Assembly: GCF_042683565.1 (NCBI RefSeq)
Contig: NZ_JBHUJW010000031.1
Location: forward strand, 1-64,000
DNA length: 64,000 bases
Source: Brevibacillus sp042683565
Lineage (GTDB): Bacteria; Bacillota; Bacilli; Brevibacillales; Brevibacillaceae
Reading direction: 5' to 3'
Every line of letters begins with the position of its first letter. Position 1 is the first letter of the stretch. A program made the position numbers and the translations under genes. The notes beneath the pieces are model-generated. The model saw only the letters and a program-made list of their open reading frames with translations, was not told where the DNA came from and made no database searches. This document shows positions 51,169-59,911 of this stretch, piece by piece.

Positions 51169-51866
51169 GTGAAGATTGAGACAACTGGACGAGGCTGTGT
51201 GTGTCTTTCATTTCACGAGGATGAACCATAAAAATGATAATCTCTTGAAACTGTTATCAAAAGAACTTAAAAACTTGGAGGAAATGACCTTTCCCAATAT
51301 CTTTTTGCCAAACTGTTAAATATGGGAATTGCGACTATAAAAAGATATGAATTGGGGACATCTTCGCCGGATACTACGCAGATTGGCATTTATAAAATGT
51401 TGAGGAGTAATCCAAAATCAATAAAGCAATTTTTTGATCAGAACAAAAGCAAGTTTGAACCGGATGAATTGAAAACTTTGGAGAAAAAGCTCCAACCATT
51501 CATTGAGAATGATGTTATCGAGGTTTCAAGTCAACGGTTACTGGAGAAAACATATGAGTCTCATAACAACACGCTCGAGACAGGGGGGGCTATCTTTAAC
51601 TCGCAAAAACTGTTTCATATGGTCTTATTTTTCTCAAGGGAATTTGTTTTAAAAACCAAGCTCATGAAGTTATTATGGTACTCTGACTTCCTAAGATATA
51701 AGAGGACCAGAAAACCCATTAGCGGCACTCCATATTGGCATTTACCGTATGGCCCGGTCCCTAAAAAGCATGATTTAATTTCGCGCATCATGAAGCAGCT
51801 TGGAAAGAAACGGTGGACGAAGAGATCATCTCTTACAGCTACGCGGATTCTATTCAATTAAGCTGA
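51169..51866 (+). pseudogene. Frameshifted Panacea/SocA-type antitoxin gene
   Basis: A strong AAGGAGGTGGGG precedes GTG 51169. The coding pieces fall in different frames: KNDNLLKLLSKELKNLE, then GNDLSQYLFAKLLNMGIATIKRYELG (an antitoxin-type helix-turn-helix), an acidic linker, the Panacea/SocA (DUF4065) motif FSREFVLKTKLMKLLWYSDF with GTPYWHLPYGPVP, and finally in a third frame ETVDEEIISYSYADSIQLS. Together they spell a HTH-Panacea antitoxin broken by at least two single-base shifts (near 51280 and 51805) and cut short where repeat copy B begins. No toxin gene is recognisable next to it. Confidence 0.65.
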
Positions 51867-51871
51867 GTAAT

Positions 51872-51946
51872 AAGGGGTTGTCTCAAAAGTCGATTTTTTT
51901 GACTTGGAGACGCCCCTTTTGCCGTTCAAAAACGTTGAAAAATCAA
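51872..51946. repeat. 75-bp repeat, copy B
   Basis: It begins AAGGGGTTGTCTCAAAAGTC, pairs with GACTTGGAGACGCCCC and continues GCCGTTCAAAAACG. Its reverse complement is nearly identical to 30871-30945. GGGGTTGTCTCAAAAGTC-like ends are common at insertion sequences. It directly follows the truncated antitoxin gene. Confidence 0.7.
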
Positions 51947-52155
51947 AGGTTTACATATGTCCTTGAATCCGTATCGCTAGGAAATTTTTACAATCCGGCA
52001 CCATTTGCACAGCGACCTGGAGACGGCATCTTTTTTCGTGAAACTTTTTTTGCACAAGGATTGTTCCGCCCGGTGGAGAAATGGGGTAAGGTTAGCGGAA
52101 TGTGAAGGCATGTCACGAGATATGCAATATCAACGAGAGACGAGGGATTTTTGCC

Positions 52156-53112
52156 ATGAGTCAAACAGTTTATCGAATCGGCGTGATCGGCGCGGGGGTG
52201 ATGGGGGAGCGAATGATGAACGCCATCCGCACGCATGAGGCGTTTCGGATCGCTGCCATCAGCGACGTGTCCGCCGAACGGGCACAGGAGGCAGCCAGGC
52301 TGTCCGGGGATGTCCCGTGGTACACCGATTACCGGGAGTTGCTCGCTGCCGAAGAGCTGGATGCGGTCTATTTGGCGGTACCGCCGAAATTCCATCACGC
52401 GATCGCACTGGACGTGCTGGCGCACAAAAAGCATTTCCTGTGTGAAAAGCCGCTGGCCAACTCGCTGGCAGAAGCGGAAGAGATGCTGCAAGCGGCCAAG
52501 GCAGCCGGTGTTGTGCACGCGATGAACTTTCCGACGTACTATCAGGCGATCTTCCCCGAGCTGCAGCGCCGCCTGAAGGAGCTGGGAACCATCCGCCGCA
52601 TCGACATTCTCACCCACTTCCACCAGTGGCCTCGTCCTTGGCAGCAGACGCCGTGGCTGTCCGGCCGCGAGCAGGGGGGCTTCATCCGGGAGGTGCTGCC
52701 GCATTTCACCCATTTGACGTACGCCCTGTTCGGCGATCTGGAAGTCATTCGCTCAGAGGTGGACTATCCGGCCGATCCGCAGGCGTGCGAGACGGGGGTA
52801 TCGGCTTTTCTGCGGCTGGCGGACGGTACGCCTGTCACGATCAACGGCCTGGCGGGCATCGCGCATGAGGAGTATCTGGATTACCGCATTTACGGGACGG
52901 AAGGGACGATCAGCCTGCAAAACTGGACCAATCTGTACACGGGCGGCGACAATGAACGGACGTCTCGGGTCGAGATTCCGCTGGTGGACCGGCTGGCGAA
53001 TTTGCTGGACGAGTTTGCGCGGGCCATGGAAGGAAAAGAGGCGCGGCTCGTGACCTTCGAGACGGGTGTCAAAGTGCAGAAAGTGCTGGAGGCGCTCCTG
53101 AGCAACGAATAG
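52156..53112 (+). CDS. Gfo/Idh/MocA-family oxidoreductase
   Basis: The 318-residue NAD(P)-dependent oxidoreductase has the Rossmann motif RIGVIGAGVMGERMMNAI, the EKP motif in FLCEKPLANSLAEAEEML and a C-terminal alpha/beta domain with GGFIREVLPHFTHLTYALFG. It probably acts on a sugar or cyclitol derivative. ATG 52156 was chosen because the Rossmann strand follows directly; GAGGG lies upstream. Confidence 0.9.
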   Translation: MSQTVYRIGVIGAGVMGERMMNAIRTHEAFRIAAISDVSAERAQEAARLSGDVPWYTDYRELLAAEELDAVYLAVPPKFHHAIALDVLAHKKHFLCEKPLANSLAEAEEMLQAAKAAGVVHAMNFPTYYQAIFPELQRRLKELGTIRRIDILTHFHQWPRPWQQTPWLSGREQGGFIREVLPHFTHLTYALFGDLEVIRSEVDYPADPQACETGVSAFLRLADGTPVTINGLAGIAHEEYLDYRIYGTEGTISLQNWTNLYTGGDNERTSRVEIPLVDRLANLLDEFARAMEGKEARLVTFETGVKVQKVLEALLSNE

Positions 53113-53131
53113 GCAGGAAAAATCGCGGGGG

Positions 53132-53362
53132 CTGCGGCAGATCGGGCTGGGGAGGACGGGCAGTCATTTCGGGCACGGCAGCGGAGACATCGTGATCGCC
53201 TTTACGACGGCACACAAAATTCCGCACCAGTCTGAATCGTTCCTGGAGACGCGGACGCAGTTGCACGAGGATCATCCGGTGATGAACCAGTTGTTTGCGG
53301 CGGCCGAAGCGAGTAGGCAGCCGCGAAGGAAGCTGACATGCACAAAGCGGAGAACTAGATAG
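53132..53362 (+). pseudogene. C-terminal fragment of a P1-family (DmpA-like) aminopeptidase
   Basis: The frame reads IGLGRTGSHFGHGSGDIVIA, then FTTAHKIPHQSE and HPVMNQLFAAAEA, matching the region around the catalytic GSGDI.IAF.T of P1/DmpA peptidases. The N-terminal two thirds are absent. The last 20 residues turn into an Arg/Lys-rich stretch, so the end is shifted too. Confidence 0.6.
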
Positions 53363-53378
53363 CAAAGGGGCGGTAAAT

Positions 53379-54587
53379 ATGGCACGTGTTTTATTTATCA
53401 ATGCCGGATCGGAAGGACACGTCAATCCGACGGTGGGAGTCGTGCAAGAGCTTATATCGCGCGGCGAGGAAGTCGTGTACTTCACCGTCGATGCTTTCCA
53501 CGAGCGGATCGAAAAGACGGGAGCGACTGTGCGCACGATCGACGGCCAACAGTTTATCAAGGCGTTTATCTCCGGCGGAAGAAATTATTTGCCGGAAAGA
53601 ATCAACGGTCTTTTGCATACGACAGACATCGTCATCCCCAGCGTGCTGGAACAGATCCGGGGCGAGCATTTTGACTACATCATCCACGATTCCATGTTTG
53701 GCTGCGGACGGCTGCTGGCGCAGATACTGAAGCGGCCCGCGATTACTTCCTGTACTTCCTTCGCGCAGACAAAAGAGTCGTTCGATGAAATGATGAAAGG
53801 GATTTCGGAAAAAATCCCGGCAGAAATCATGAAGCCGATCCAGGATGAATACCAGAGACTGACGCAGAGGGTGAAGGAAAACTACGAGGTCAACATCCAG
53901 TCTCCCTATGAAGTCTTCTGCAATCCCGCATCGCTTGCCATCGTGTACACGACTCGCGAGTTCCAACCGTCTGGCGAAACGTTCGACCATACGTACAAGT
54001 TTGTCGGTCCATCCATTTCCCCGCGATTCACGTCGGCAGACTTCGACTTTGCTGCGATCAAAGGGAAAAACCCCATCTACATATCGCTGGGCACTGTCTT
54101 GAACGATGCGATTGATTTCTACAAGCTGTGCATGGAGGCATTTGGAAACACCGGACATACCGTTGTCATGTCTGTCGGGGACAAAGTACGCCTTTCCGAT
54201 CTGGGGGACATCCCGAAAAACTTCGTGGTCAAAAGCTATGTTCCGCAGACGGAAGTTCTGCCCCATGCGAAGCTGTTTATTACGCACGGCGGGATGAACA
54301 GCGCCCATGAAGGACTCTATTACGGAGTTCCCCTCGTTTTACTCCCGCAAAGCGCGGACCAGCCGATCGTCGCCGAGCAAGCAGCCAGGCTCGGGGCAGG
54401 CATTTCCCTGCAAATGCAAGGCATGACTGCCCGTCAGCTGCGGGAAATGGCAGAACATGTGTTAACGAACCCTTCATTTCAAAAAGCGGCGGCGAATGTG
54501 CAGGAATCCTTCCAACGAGCAGGGGGGTATCGCCAGGCGGTCGATGAAATTTTTGCATGGAAGAGGCAATATCAGATAGACAATTGA
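53379..54587 (+). CDS. MGT-family UDP-glycosyltransferase (YjiC-like)
   Basis: The 402-residue GT-B glycosyltransferase starts ARVLFINAGSEGHVNPTVG and has the donor-binding region KSYVPQTEVLPHAKLFITHG followed by GGMNSAHEGLYYGVPLVLLP and QSADQPIVAEQAARLGAG, typical of macrolide/flavonoid glycosyltransferases. It transfers a sugar from a nucleotide donor to a small hydrophobic acceptor, often for drug resistance. AAAGGGGCGG precedes the ATG. Confidence 0.92.
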   Translation: MARVLFINAGSEGHVNPTVGVVQELISRGEEVVYFTVDAFHERIEKTGATVRTIDGQQFIKAFISGGRNYLPERINGLLHTTDIVIPSVLEQIRGEHFDYIIHDSMFGCGRLLAQILKRPAITSCTSFAQTKESFDEMMKGISEKIPAEIMKPIQDEYQRLTQRVKENYEVNIQSPYEVFCNPASLAIVYTTREFQPSGETFDHTYKFVGPSISPRFTSADFDFAAIKGKNPIYISLGTVLNDAIDFYKLCMEAFGNTGHTVVMSVGDKVRLSDLGDIPKNFVVKSYVPQTEVLPHAKLFITHGGMNSAHEGLYYGVPLVLLPQSADQPIVAEQAARLGAGISLQMQGMTARQLREMAEHVLTNPSFQKAAANVQESFQRAGGYRQAVDEIFAWKRQYQIDN

Positions 54588-54754
54588 AAGGAGCTGGGCA
54601 GTCCTGATGCGCAGCCGGCCCAACTCACAGGGTCTTTTTGCGCCCCGATGAACAGCCGCGGTTGCCATCCCTAAAATTAACCAATAATAACTAAGGAAAG
54701 CATGCACATCCAACCATCCAGGCAAACGATGGCCCCGTTCAGAGGTGAATCTCC

Positions 54755-56038
54755 ATGAAGAAGGCAACCGCATGGCAATGCTCTCTCTGCATTCTGCTCC
54801 TGTTCAGCTTCCTGGCCGCAGGGGCCGTGGCTCGCGAAGAACAGCCCCCTGCACAAGTAAAAATACAGACAACCGCCCCCGCTGTCCGGACCGGCATCGA
54901 GCGCCTGCTGGAACAGCCCGCGCAGCTGCTGGGAAAGCGCGTCGGGCTCATTACGAACCAGACCGGGGTCACGTCAGGGCTCGTCCATGACGTAGACGCT
55001 CTGCTGGAGAAAAAGATTCAGCTCGTCGCCGTGTACGGTCCCGAGCACGGGATACGCGGTGCGGAGCAGGCTGGCTCTGCGCCGGAGTCATTCCAGGACG
55101 CGAAAACGGGCTTGCCCTTTTACAACCTGTACGGCAAAGAACCGCAAGAAATCGCCCGGCTGTTTCGCGACGTCGACGTTGTCCTGTACGACATCCAGGA
55201 CGTCGGAGCGCGTTTTTACACCTATATTTCGACGATGGCCTACGCGATGAAGGCGGCGGCCATGGAGGGAAAGCCTTTCATCGTGCTGGACCGCCCAAAT
55301 CCGCTCGGGGGAGAGAAGGTCGAAGGGCCGATCCTCGATCTGCATTTCCAGTCTTTCGTCGGCCTGTACCCGATCCCGCTGCGCCACGGCATGACCGTCG
55401 GGGAGCTGGCGGGGTGGATTCGCAAGCAGGATTTGGAAAAGGAATACGGCGCAAAGGCCGACCTGACCGTCATCCGCATGGAGGGCTGGAAGCGGGGGAT
55501 GCAGTACGAGGACACGGGGCTGCCGTGGGTGCCGCCATCCCCGAACATGCCTACCGTCGGGACGGCAGCTGTCTATCCCGGCAACGGGCTTTTTGAAGGG
55601 ACGAATCTTTCCGAAGGGCGCGGTACGACGCTGCCGTTTGAGTGGGTCGGGGCGCCGTACATCAACGGCTGGGAGCTGGCGCATCGGCTGAATCGGCTAA
55701 AGCTGCCGGGCGTTGCGTTTCGGGAAGCGTACTTCCAGCCTGCCTTTTCCAAGCATGCGGGCAAGACGATCGGCGGGGTGCAGTTTTACGTGACGGATCG
55801 GCAAGCGTACGAACCTGTCCGCACCGCGCTGACGGTCATGGCAGAAGTGAAGAAGCAGTACCCGCGACAGTTTGACTGGAGAGGCGATCACTGGATCGAC
55901 AAGCTCCTTGGCACAGACGCGGTCCGCAAAGCGCTGGATCAGGGAACGCCTGTGAACGAGATCGTGGCGAAGTGGCAGGAGGAGCTGCGCGCGTTTGAAA
56001 TGCAGCGAAAGCCCTTTTTGCTGTATGGCACGGAGTGA
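54755..56038 (+). CDS. namZ: Exo-beta-N-acetylmuramidase NamZ (DUF1343)
   Basis: The 427-residue exported protein has a signal peptide (residues about 1-27) and the DUF1343 blocks GKRVGLITNQTGVTSGL, VAVYGPEHGIRGAEQAG, VLYDIQDVGARFYTYISTM and FIVLDRPNPLGG. Bacillus YbbC of this family removes terminal MurNAc from peptidoglycan chains. GAGGTGAATCTCC precedes the ATG. It is the first gene of namZ-amiE-nagZ, in which the chain end is cleared of peptides, GlcNAc and MurNAc in turn. Confidence 0.92.
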   Translation: MKKATAWQCSLCILLLFSFLAAGAVAREEQPPAQVKIQTTAPAVRTGIERLLEQPAQLLGKRVGLITNQTGVTSGLVHDVDALLEKKIQLVAVYGPEHGIRGAEQAGSAPESFQDAKTGLPFYNLYGKEPQEIARLFRDVDVVLYDIQDVGARFYTYISTMAYAMKAAAMEGKPFIVLDRPNPLGGEKVEGPILDLHFQSFVGLYPIPLRHGMTVGELAGWIRKQDLEKEYGAKADLTVIRMEGWKRGMQYEDTGLPWVPPSPNMPTVGTAAVYPGNGLFEGTNLSEGRGTTLPFEWVGAPYINGWELAHRLNRLKLPGVAFREAYFQPAFSKHAGKTIGGVQFYVTDRQAYEPVRTALTVMAEVKKQYPRQFDWRGDHWIDKLLGTDAVRKALDQGTPVNEIVAKWQEELRAFEMQRKPFLLYGTE

Positions 56039-56047
56039 TGGGAGCCG

Positions 56048-57730
56048 ATGAGATTGCGCACAGGAATTGTTCTGCTGCTCTGCTTCTGTCTGTCCAGTAA
56101 TGCACTTGCGCTGGACAAGCAGGAAGTAGAGAAAAAACCGAAGCCTGTCCTCCATCCCGCCGCTACAGCCTGGGATCGCCCGGGAGCGTCTCACCGCGAG
56201 TTGCTGGTCGGACAGCCAAGCGATGCCGGAATGACGGAGGAACCTTTGGAGGAGATTGACGGGGTCATCGAGGAGGCGATCGCCCAGAAGCTCATACCGG
56301 GTGCTGTCGTACTCGTGGCGCGGCGCGGCGTGATCGTCAAGGAGCAGGCGTACGGCTTTGCTGCCCGTTATGCGGATGATGCCTTCACCCGGCTGCGGCA
56401 CCCGATCCGGATGCAACCGGACACGATGTTTGATCTGGCGTCGATCAGCAAGCTGTTTACGGCGACTGCCATCATGCAGCTCGCGGACCGGGGGCTGGTA
56501 CAGCTGGATGCGCCCGTGGCTTCCTATTTGCCCGAATTCGCGGCCAACGGCAAGGAAAAGGTGACGATCCGCCAGCTGCTGACGCATACCTCCGGCTTTC
56601 AGGCCTACATGCCGCTGTATAAAAAAGGCGGCAGCCGCGCGGAACGATTGCAGGCCGTCCTGTGCCAGCCGCTCGTCCATCCGCCGGGGAGCACCTTTGC
56701 GTACAGCGATTTGAACATGATCGCGCTCGGTGCGCTGGTGGAGCGGCGAACAGGCCAGCGGCTCGATTCGTACGTGCAAGCGAACATCCTCACGCCGATG
56801 GGGATGACACGCACGATGTACAATCCGCCCAAACAATGGGAGCAGCAAACGGCGGCAACGGAATTTCAGCAGTCGCCGGAGAGGGGCCTCGTCTGGGGAA
56901 GCGTGCAGGACGAGAATGCCTGGGCGCTTGGCGGGGCAGCGGGACACGCCGGGCTGTTCGGTACGGCCCGCGATCTGGCGGTGTTCGGGCAAATGTTTCT
57001 GAACGGCGGCACGTATAAAGGAAAGCGGATTTTGTCCGCACAGTCGGTAGCCTCGATGGCGGCGAACCAGCTTGCCGCTTTGCCGGGAGAGGAGCACGGG
57101 CTCGGGTGGGAACTGGGGCGCGGCGCTTACATGGACGCCCTTGGCGACGGTCTGGCGATGGGGCACACCGGCTTTACCGGCACGGCGCTCGTGGTGAGCA
57201 AGAGCCAGGAGACCATCGCCGTCCTTTTGACCAACCGGATTCACCCGACCCGCGAGACAGAATCGATTACGCCGCTGCGCAGCCGTGTCTTTCGGCAGGT
57301 CGCGCTGGCGATTCCCGTCCACAAGCCGTGGCGCGACGGTGCGTGGTTTGCGGGAGCAGGCGATGAGCGGCAGGCGACGCTGACGGCACAAGTCATGCTC
57401 CCCGGCGGAGGGACGCTGACGTATGACACGTGGTATCGGCTGGAAAACGAGTACGATTTCGGCTATTTGGAAGTGTCGCCGGACGGCAAAAGCTGGCTGT
57501 CCGTTGCCAGCCCGGTGACCGGCGAGAGCGATTGGGCTGGCGCCGCATGCAGGCTGCCGGAAGGGACGAGGTATATCCGGTTCCGCTGCGCGACTGATGC
57601 GACGATCAACGGTCGCGGCTGGTACGTGCACCACCCGGCGGTCTATGATGCAAAAGGTCGTCCGGTGCAGGCCGACTGGGTGGCAGAAGGCTGGCATCAC
57701 GAAACCGCGCGAGAGGAGGAGAAGCAATGA
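56048..57730 (+). CDS. amiE: AmiE-type serine hydrolase (muropeptide amidase) with extra C-terminal domain
   Basis: The 560-residue exported protein has a signal peptide and a penicillin-binding-protein-like serine hydrolase domain. Its active-site motifs are SISK (near 132-135), YSDLN (near 219) and HTGFTG (near 373). In Bacillus the homologue removes stem peptides from MurNAc between NagZ and NamZ action. Residues about 440-550 form a beta-rich extension (GTLTYDTWYRLENEYDFGYL) that resembles the sandwich domain at the end of secreted M6 peptidases and may bind the wall. It starts nine bases after namZ and overlaps nagZ. Confidence 0.85.
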   Translation: MRLRTGIVLLLCFCLSSNALALDKQEVEKKPKPVLHPAATAWDRPGASHRELLVGQPSDAGMTEEPLEEIDGVIEEAIAQKLIPGAVVLVARRGVIVKEQAYGFAARYADDAFTRLRHPIRMQPDTMFDLASISKLFTATAIMQLADRGLVQLDAPVASYLPEFAANGKEKVTIRQLLTHTSGFQAYMPLYKKGGSRAERLQAVLCQPLVHPPGSTFAYSDLNMIALGALVERRTGQRLDSYVQANILTPMGMTRTMYNPPKQWEQQTAATEFQQSPERGLVWGSVQDENAWALGGAAGHAGLFGTARDLAVFGQMFLNGGTYKGKRILSAQSVASMAANQLAALPGEEHGLGWELGRGAYMDALGDGLAMGHTGFTGTALVVSKSQETIAVLLTNRIHPTRETESITPLRSRVFRQVALAIPVHKPWRDGAWFAGAGDERQATLTAQVMLPGGGTLTYDTWYRLENEYDFGYLEVSPDGKSWLSVASPVTGESDWAGAACRLPEGTRYIRFRCATDATINGRGWYVHHPAVYDAKGRPVQADWVAEGWHHETAREEEKQ

Positions 57731-59838
57731 GCCGCACGGACAAACGAATGCGTCTGCATCTGACTTCGCTGCAGATGCTTGTATTTGCAATCGTGGTGAG
57801 CACGGGCGCATCCGGTTATCCGCCGAATGCCCAGGCACAGGTCCAGATCCCCGATCTCATCCTGCATCTGAACATTCCCGGCGTAGAGGTGCAGCCGATG
57901 GGCGACACGCTTCCTTTGCTTGCCCTCCACGTATACAGGGACGGATACATGGAAAAGGCAACCCGGCGCTTGCAGTGGCAAAGCTCGAACAAAAACGTCG
58001 CTTCTGTCGACGAACAGGGGCTCGTCCACTTTACCGGCCGTCCGGGTACGGCGATTGTCACTGTCTCCGATGGCAGGATGAACGACCGGATCGAGCTGGT
58101 CTGCCGCAGCCAGGGAATGCCGCAGGTGGCGGTCTACAGGCAAAAAGGCGAGCGCTACCAACTCGTCAACAAAGCCATCGCAGGGATGACGCTGGATGAA
58201 AAGATCGGACAGATGATGATGCCAAACTTTCGCCGGGCCGAGGGCCAACATGCAGCGACGCTTGCGCCCGAAATCGCGGAAACGATCCGGAAGCATCACA
58301 TCGGCGGGGTGATTTTGTTTCGGGAGGATGCAGCCAGCACGGAGCAGACCATCCGTCTCGTGCAGGCGTACCAGCAAGCGGCCCAAAAGTACGGCCTGCT
58401 GGTGGCGATTGACCAGGAGGGCGGCATTGTGTCCCGGCTGCAGCAAGGCACGGATTTGCCGGGCAACATGGCGCTCGGGGCGGCGCGCTCCAAAGCATTG
58501 GCCTGGAAGGCGGGAGATGTCATCGGCAGCGAGCTGGCGAGCCTTGGGATCAACACAGATTTTGCCCCTGACCTCGATGTCAACAGCAACCCTGACAATC
58601 CCGTCATCGGCGTGAGGTCGTTCGGGGAGGACCCGCAGCTGGTCGGAGAACTGGGAGTCGCGTACATGCGCGGACTGCAGCACAACGGCATCATCGCTGC
58701 GCTCAAACACTTCCCCGGGCACGGAGATACGGCGGTCGACTCGCATCTCGGATTGCCCCAGGTGCCGTACGATCTGGAGCACCTTGCAAAAACGGAGCTG
58801 ATCTCGTTCAAGCAGGCGATTGCGGCAGGCGCGGATGCGATCATGACGGCGCACGTCACCTTTCCGAAGGTCGAATACAGGGCCGCCATTTCCAAAAAAG
58901 ACGGATCGAAAATCGCCCTGCCAGCGACACTCTCTCCCGCCATCATCACTGGTCTGCTGCGGGAAAAGCTCGGTTTTGACGGCGTCATTTTTACAGACGC
59001 CATGAACATGCAGGCGATTGCCGACCATTTCGGGCAGACAGACGCGGCGATTTTGGCGATTCAGGCGGGCGTCGACATCGTGCTCATGCCGATGAATCTG
59101 GAGAAGGTCATCCAGAGTGTTTGCGAAGCGGTGAAAAAGGGGCAGATCGCCGAGTCGCGCATCGACCAGTCCGTACGGCGCATCCTGACGCTGAAAATCA
59201 GGCGCGGAATCTTGAAGGAAGAAGATCCGGAAACGCTCGAAGCCCGGCAGATTCGCGCACAGGAAGTGGTCGGTTCGCCCGCGCACAAACGCGTGGAGAA
59301 CGAGATCGCGGCGCGCTCGATCACCCTGGTCAAAAACAACGGAGTGCTCCCCCTGCAGCTGGCGGAGTCGCAAAAGCTCGTGGTCGTCGGAGCCGATTAC
59401 GTCGACGAGCTGGCCGCAGCGCTGGCAAAGCACCATGCCCGGACGGCGGCGATACGCATAGGGAAAAAGGGGCTTACCGCCGAGCAGTGGGGACAGGTGC
59501 AGCAGGCAGATGCGGTCATTCTCGCCTCCTGTACGGCAGATGCAAGGGGCAGGTCTGCGGACGCTCCCGCGATGAAGCTGTACAGGCAGATCACCGAGCA
59601 AACATACAAGCCGGTCATCTCGGTGGGCATCCGCAACCCGTACGACGTCATGGCCTATCCGGCAGCAGATGCGTACCTCGCCCAGTACGGGTACCGGCCG
59701 GCGAGCTTCGCCGCGATGGCCGATACGATCTTCGGCTGGAATGTCCCAACGGGCAAACTTCCGGTGACGATCCCGGACGGAAAGGGCGGAATCCTCTATC
59801 CGTACGGCCACGGCTTGACCTTTGCACCGCGTTCATAA
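57727..59838 (+). CDS. nagZ: Beta-N-acetylglucosaminidase NagZ (GH3) with N-terminal Ig-like domain
   Basis: The 703-residue exported protein has a signal peptide (residues about 1-37) followed by a Big_2-like Ig domain (about 45-125, WQSSNKNVASVDEQGLVHF). A glycoside hydrolase family 3 barrel follows (about 145-480) with the catalytic loop KHFPGHGDTAVDSH near 327 and the nucleophile Asp in FTDAMNMQ near 421, and then the C-terminal GH3 domain. It removes terminal GlcNAc from wall fragments. The ATG overlaps the amiE stop (ATGA). Confidence 0.92.
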   Translation: MSRTDKRMRLHLTSLQMLVFAIVVSTGASGYPPNAQAQVQIPDLILHLNIPGVEVQPMGDTLPLLALHVYRDGYMEKATRRLQWQSSNKNVASVDEQGLVHFTGRPGTAIVTVSDGRMNDRIELVCRSQGMPQVAVYRQKGERYQLVNKAIAGMTLDEKIGQMMMPNFRRAEGQHAATLAPEIAETIRKHHIGGVILFREDAASTEQTIRLVQAYQQAAQKYGLLVAIDQEGGIVSRLQQGTDLPGNMALGAARSKALAWKAGDVIGSELASLGINTDFAPDLDVNSNPDNPVIGVRSFGEDPQLVGELGVAYMRGLQHNGIIAALKHFPGHGDTAVDSHLGLPQVPYDLEHLAKTELISFKQAIAAGADAIMTAHVTFPKVEYRAAISKKDGSKIALPATLSPAIITGLLREKLGFDGVIFTDAMNMQAIADHFGQTDAAILAIQAGVDIVLMPMNLEKVIQSVCEAVKKGQIAESRIDQSVRRILTLKIRRGILKEEDPETLEARQIRAQEVVGSPAHKRVENEIAARSITLVKNNGVLPLQLAESQKLVVVGADYVDELAAALAKHHARTAAIRIGKKGLTAEQWGQVQQADAVILASCTADARGRSADAPAMKLYRQITEQTYKPVISVGIRNPYDVMAYPAADAYLAQYGYRPASFAAMADTIFGWNVPTGKLPVTIPDGKGGILYPYGHGLTFAPRS

Positions 59839-59854
59839 AGCGTACAGCGCGCAA

Positions 59855-59890
59855 AAAAGATCCGGCAGCCGCAACCGCCGGATCTTTTCT
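59855..59890. terminator. Terminator of the namZ-amiE-nagZ operon
   Basis: AAAAGATCCGGC pairs with GCCGGATCTTTT, 16 bases after the nagZ stop. The A/T tails also serve the converging AraC gene. Confidence 0.8.
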
Positions 59891-59911
59891 TATGTGCAGG
59901 CTAGTTTGGAT

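Noticed and set aside
51169..51231. 20-codon leader peptide with a strong ribosome site
   Set aside because: It is better explained as the original start of the frameshifted antitoxin gene than as a separate peptide.
54588..54754. Structured leader or riboswitch before namZ
   Set aside because: Some short inverted segments are present, but no coherent fold or terminator/antiterminator pair could be built.
55697..59811. Two very long minus-strand frames opposite namZ, amiE and nagZ
   Set aside because: All three plus-strand genes have signal peptides, catalytic motifs and coupled overlaps; the reverse frames show none of these.
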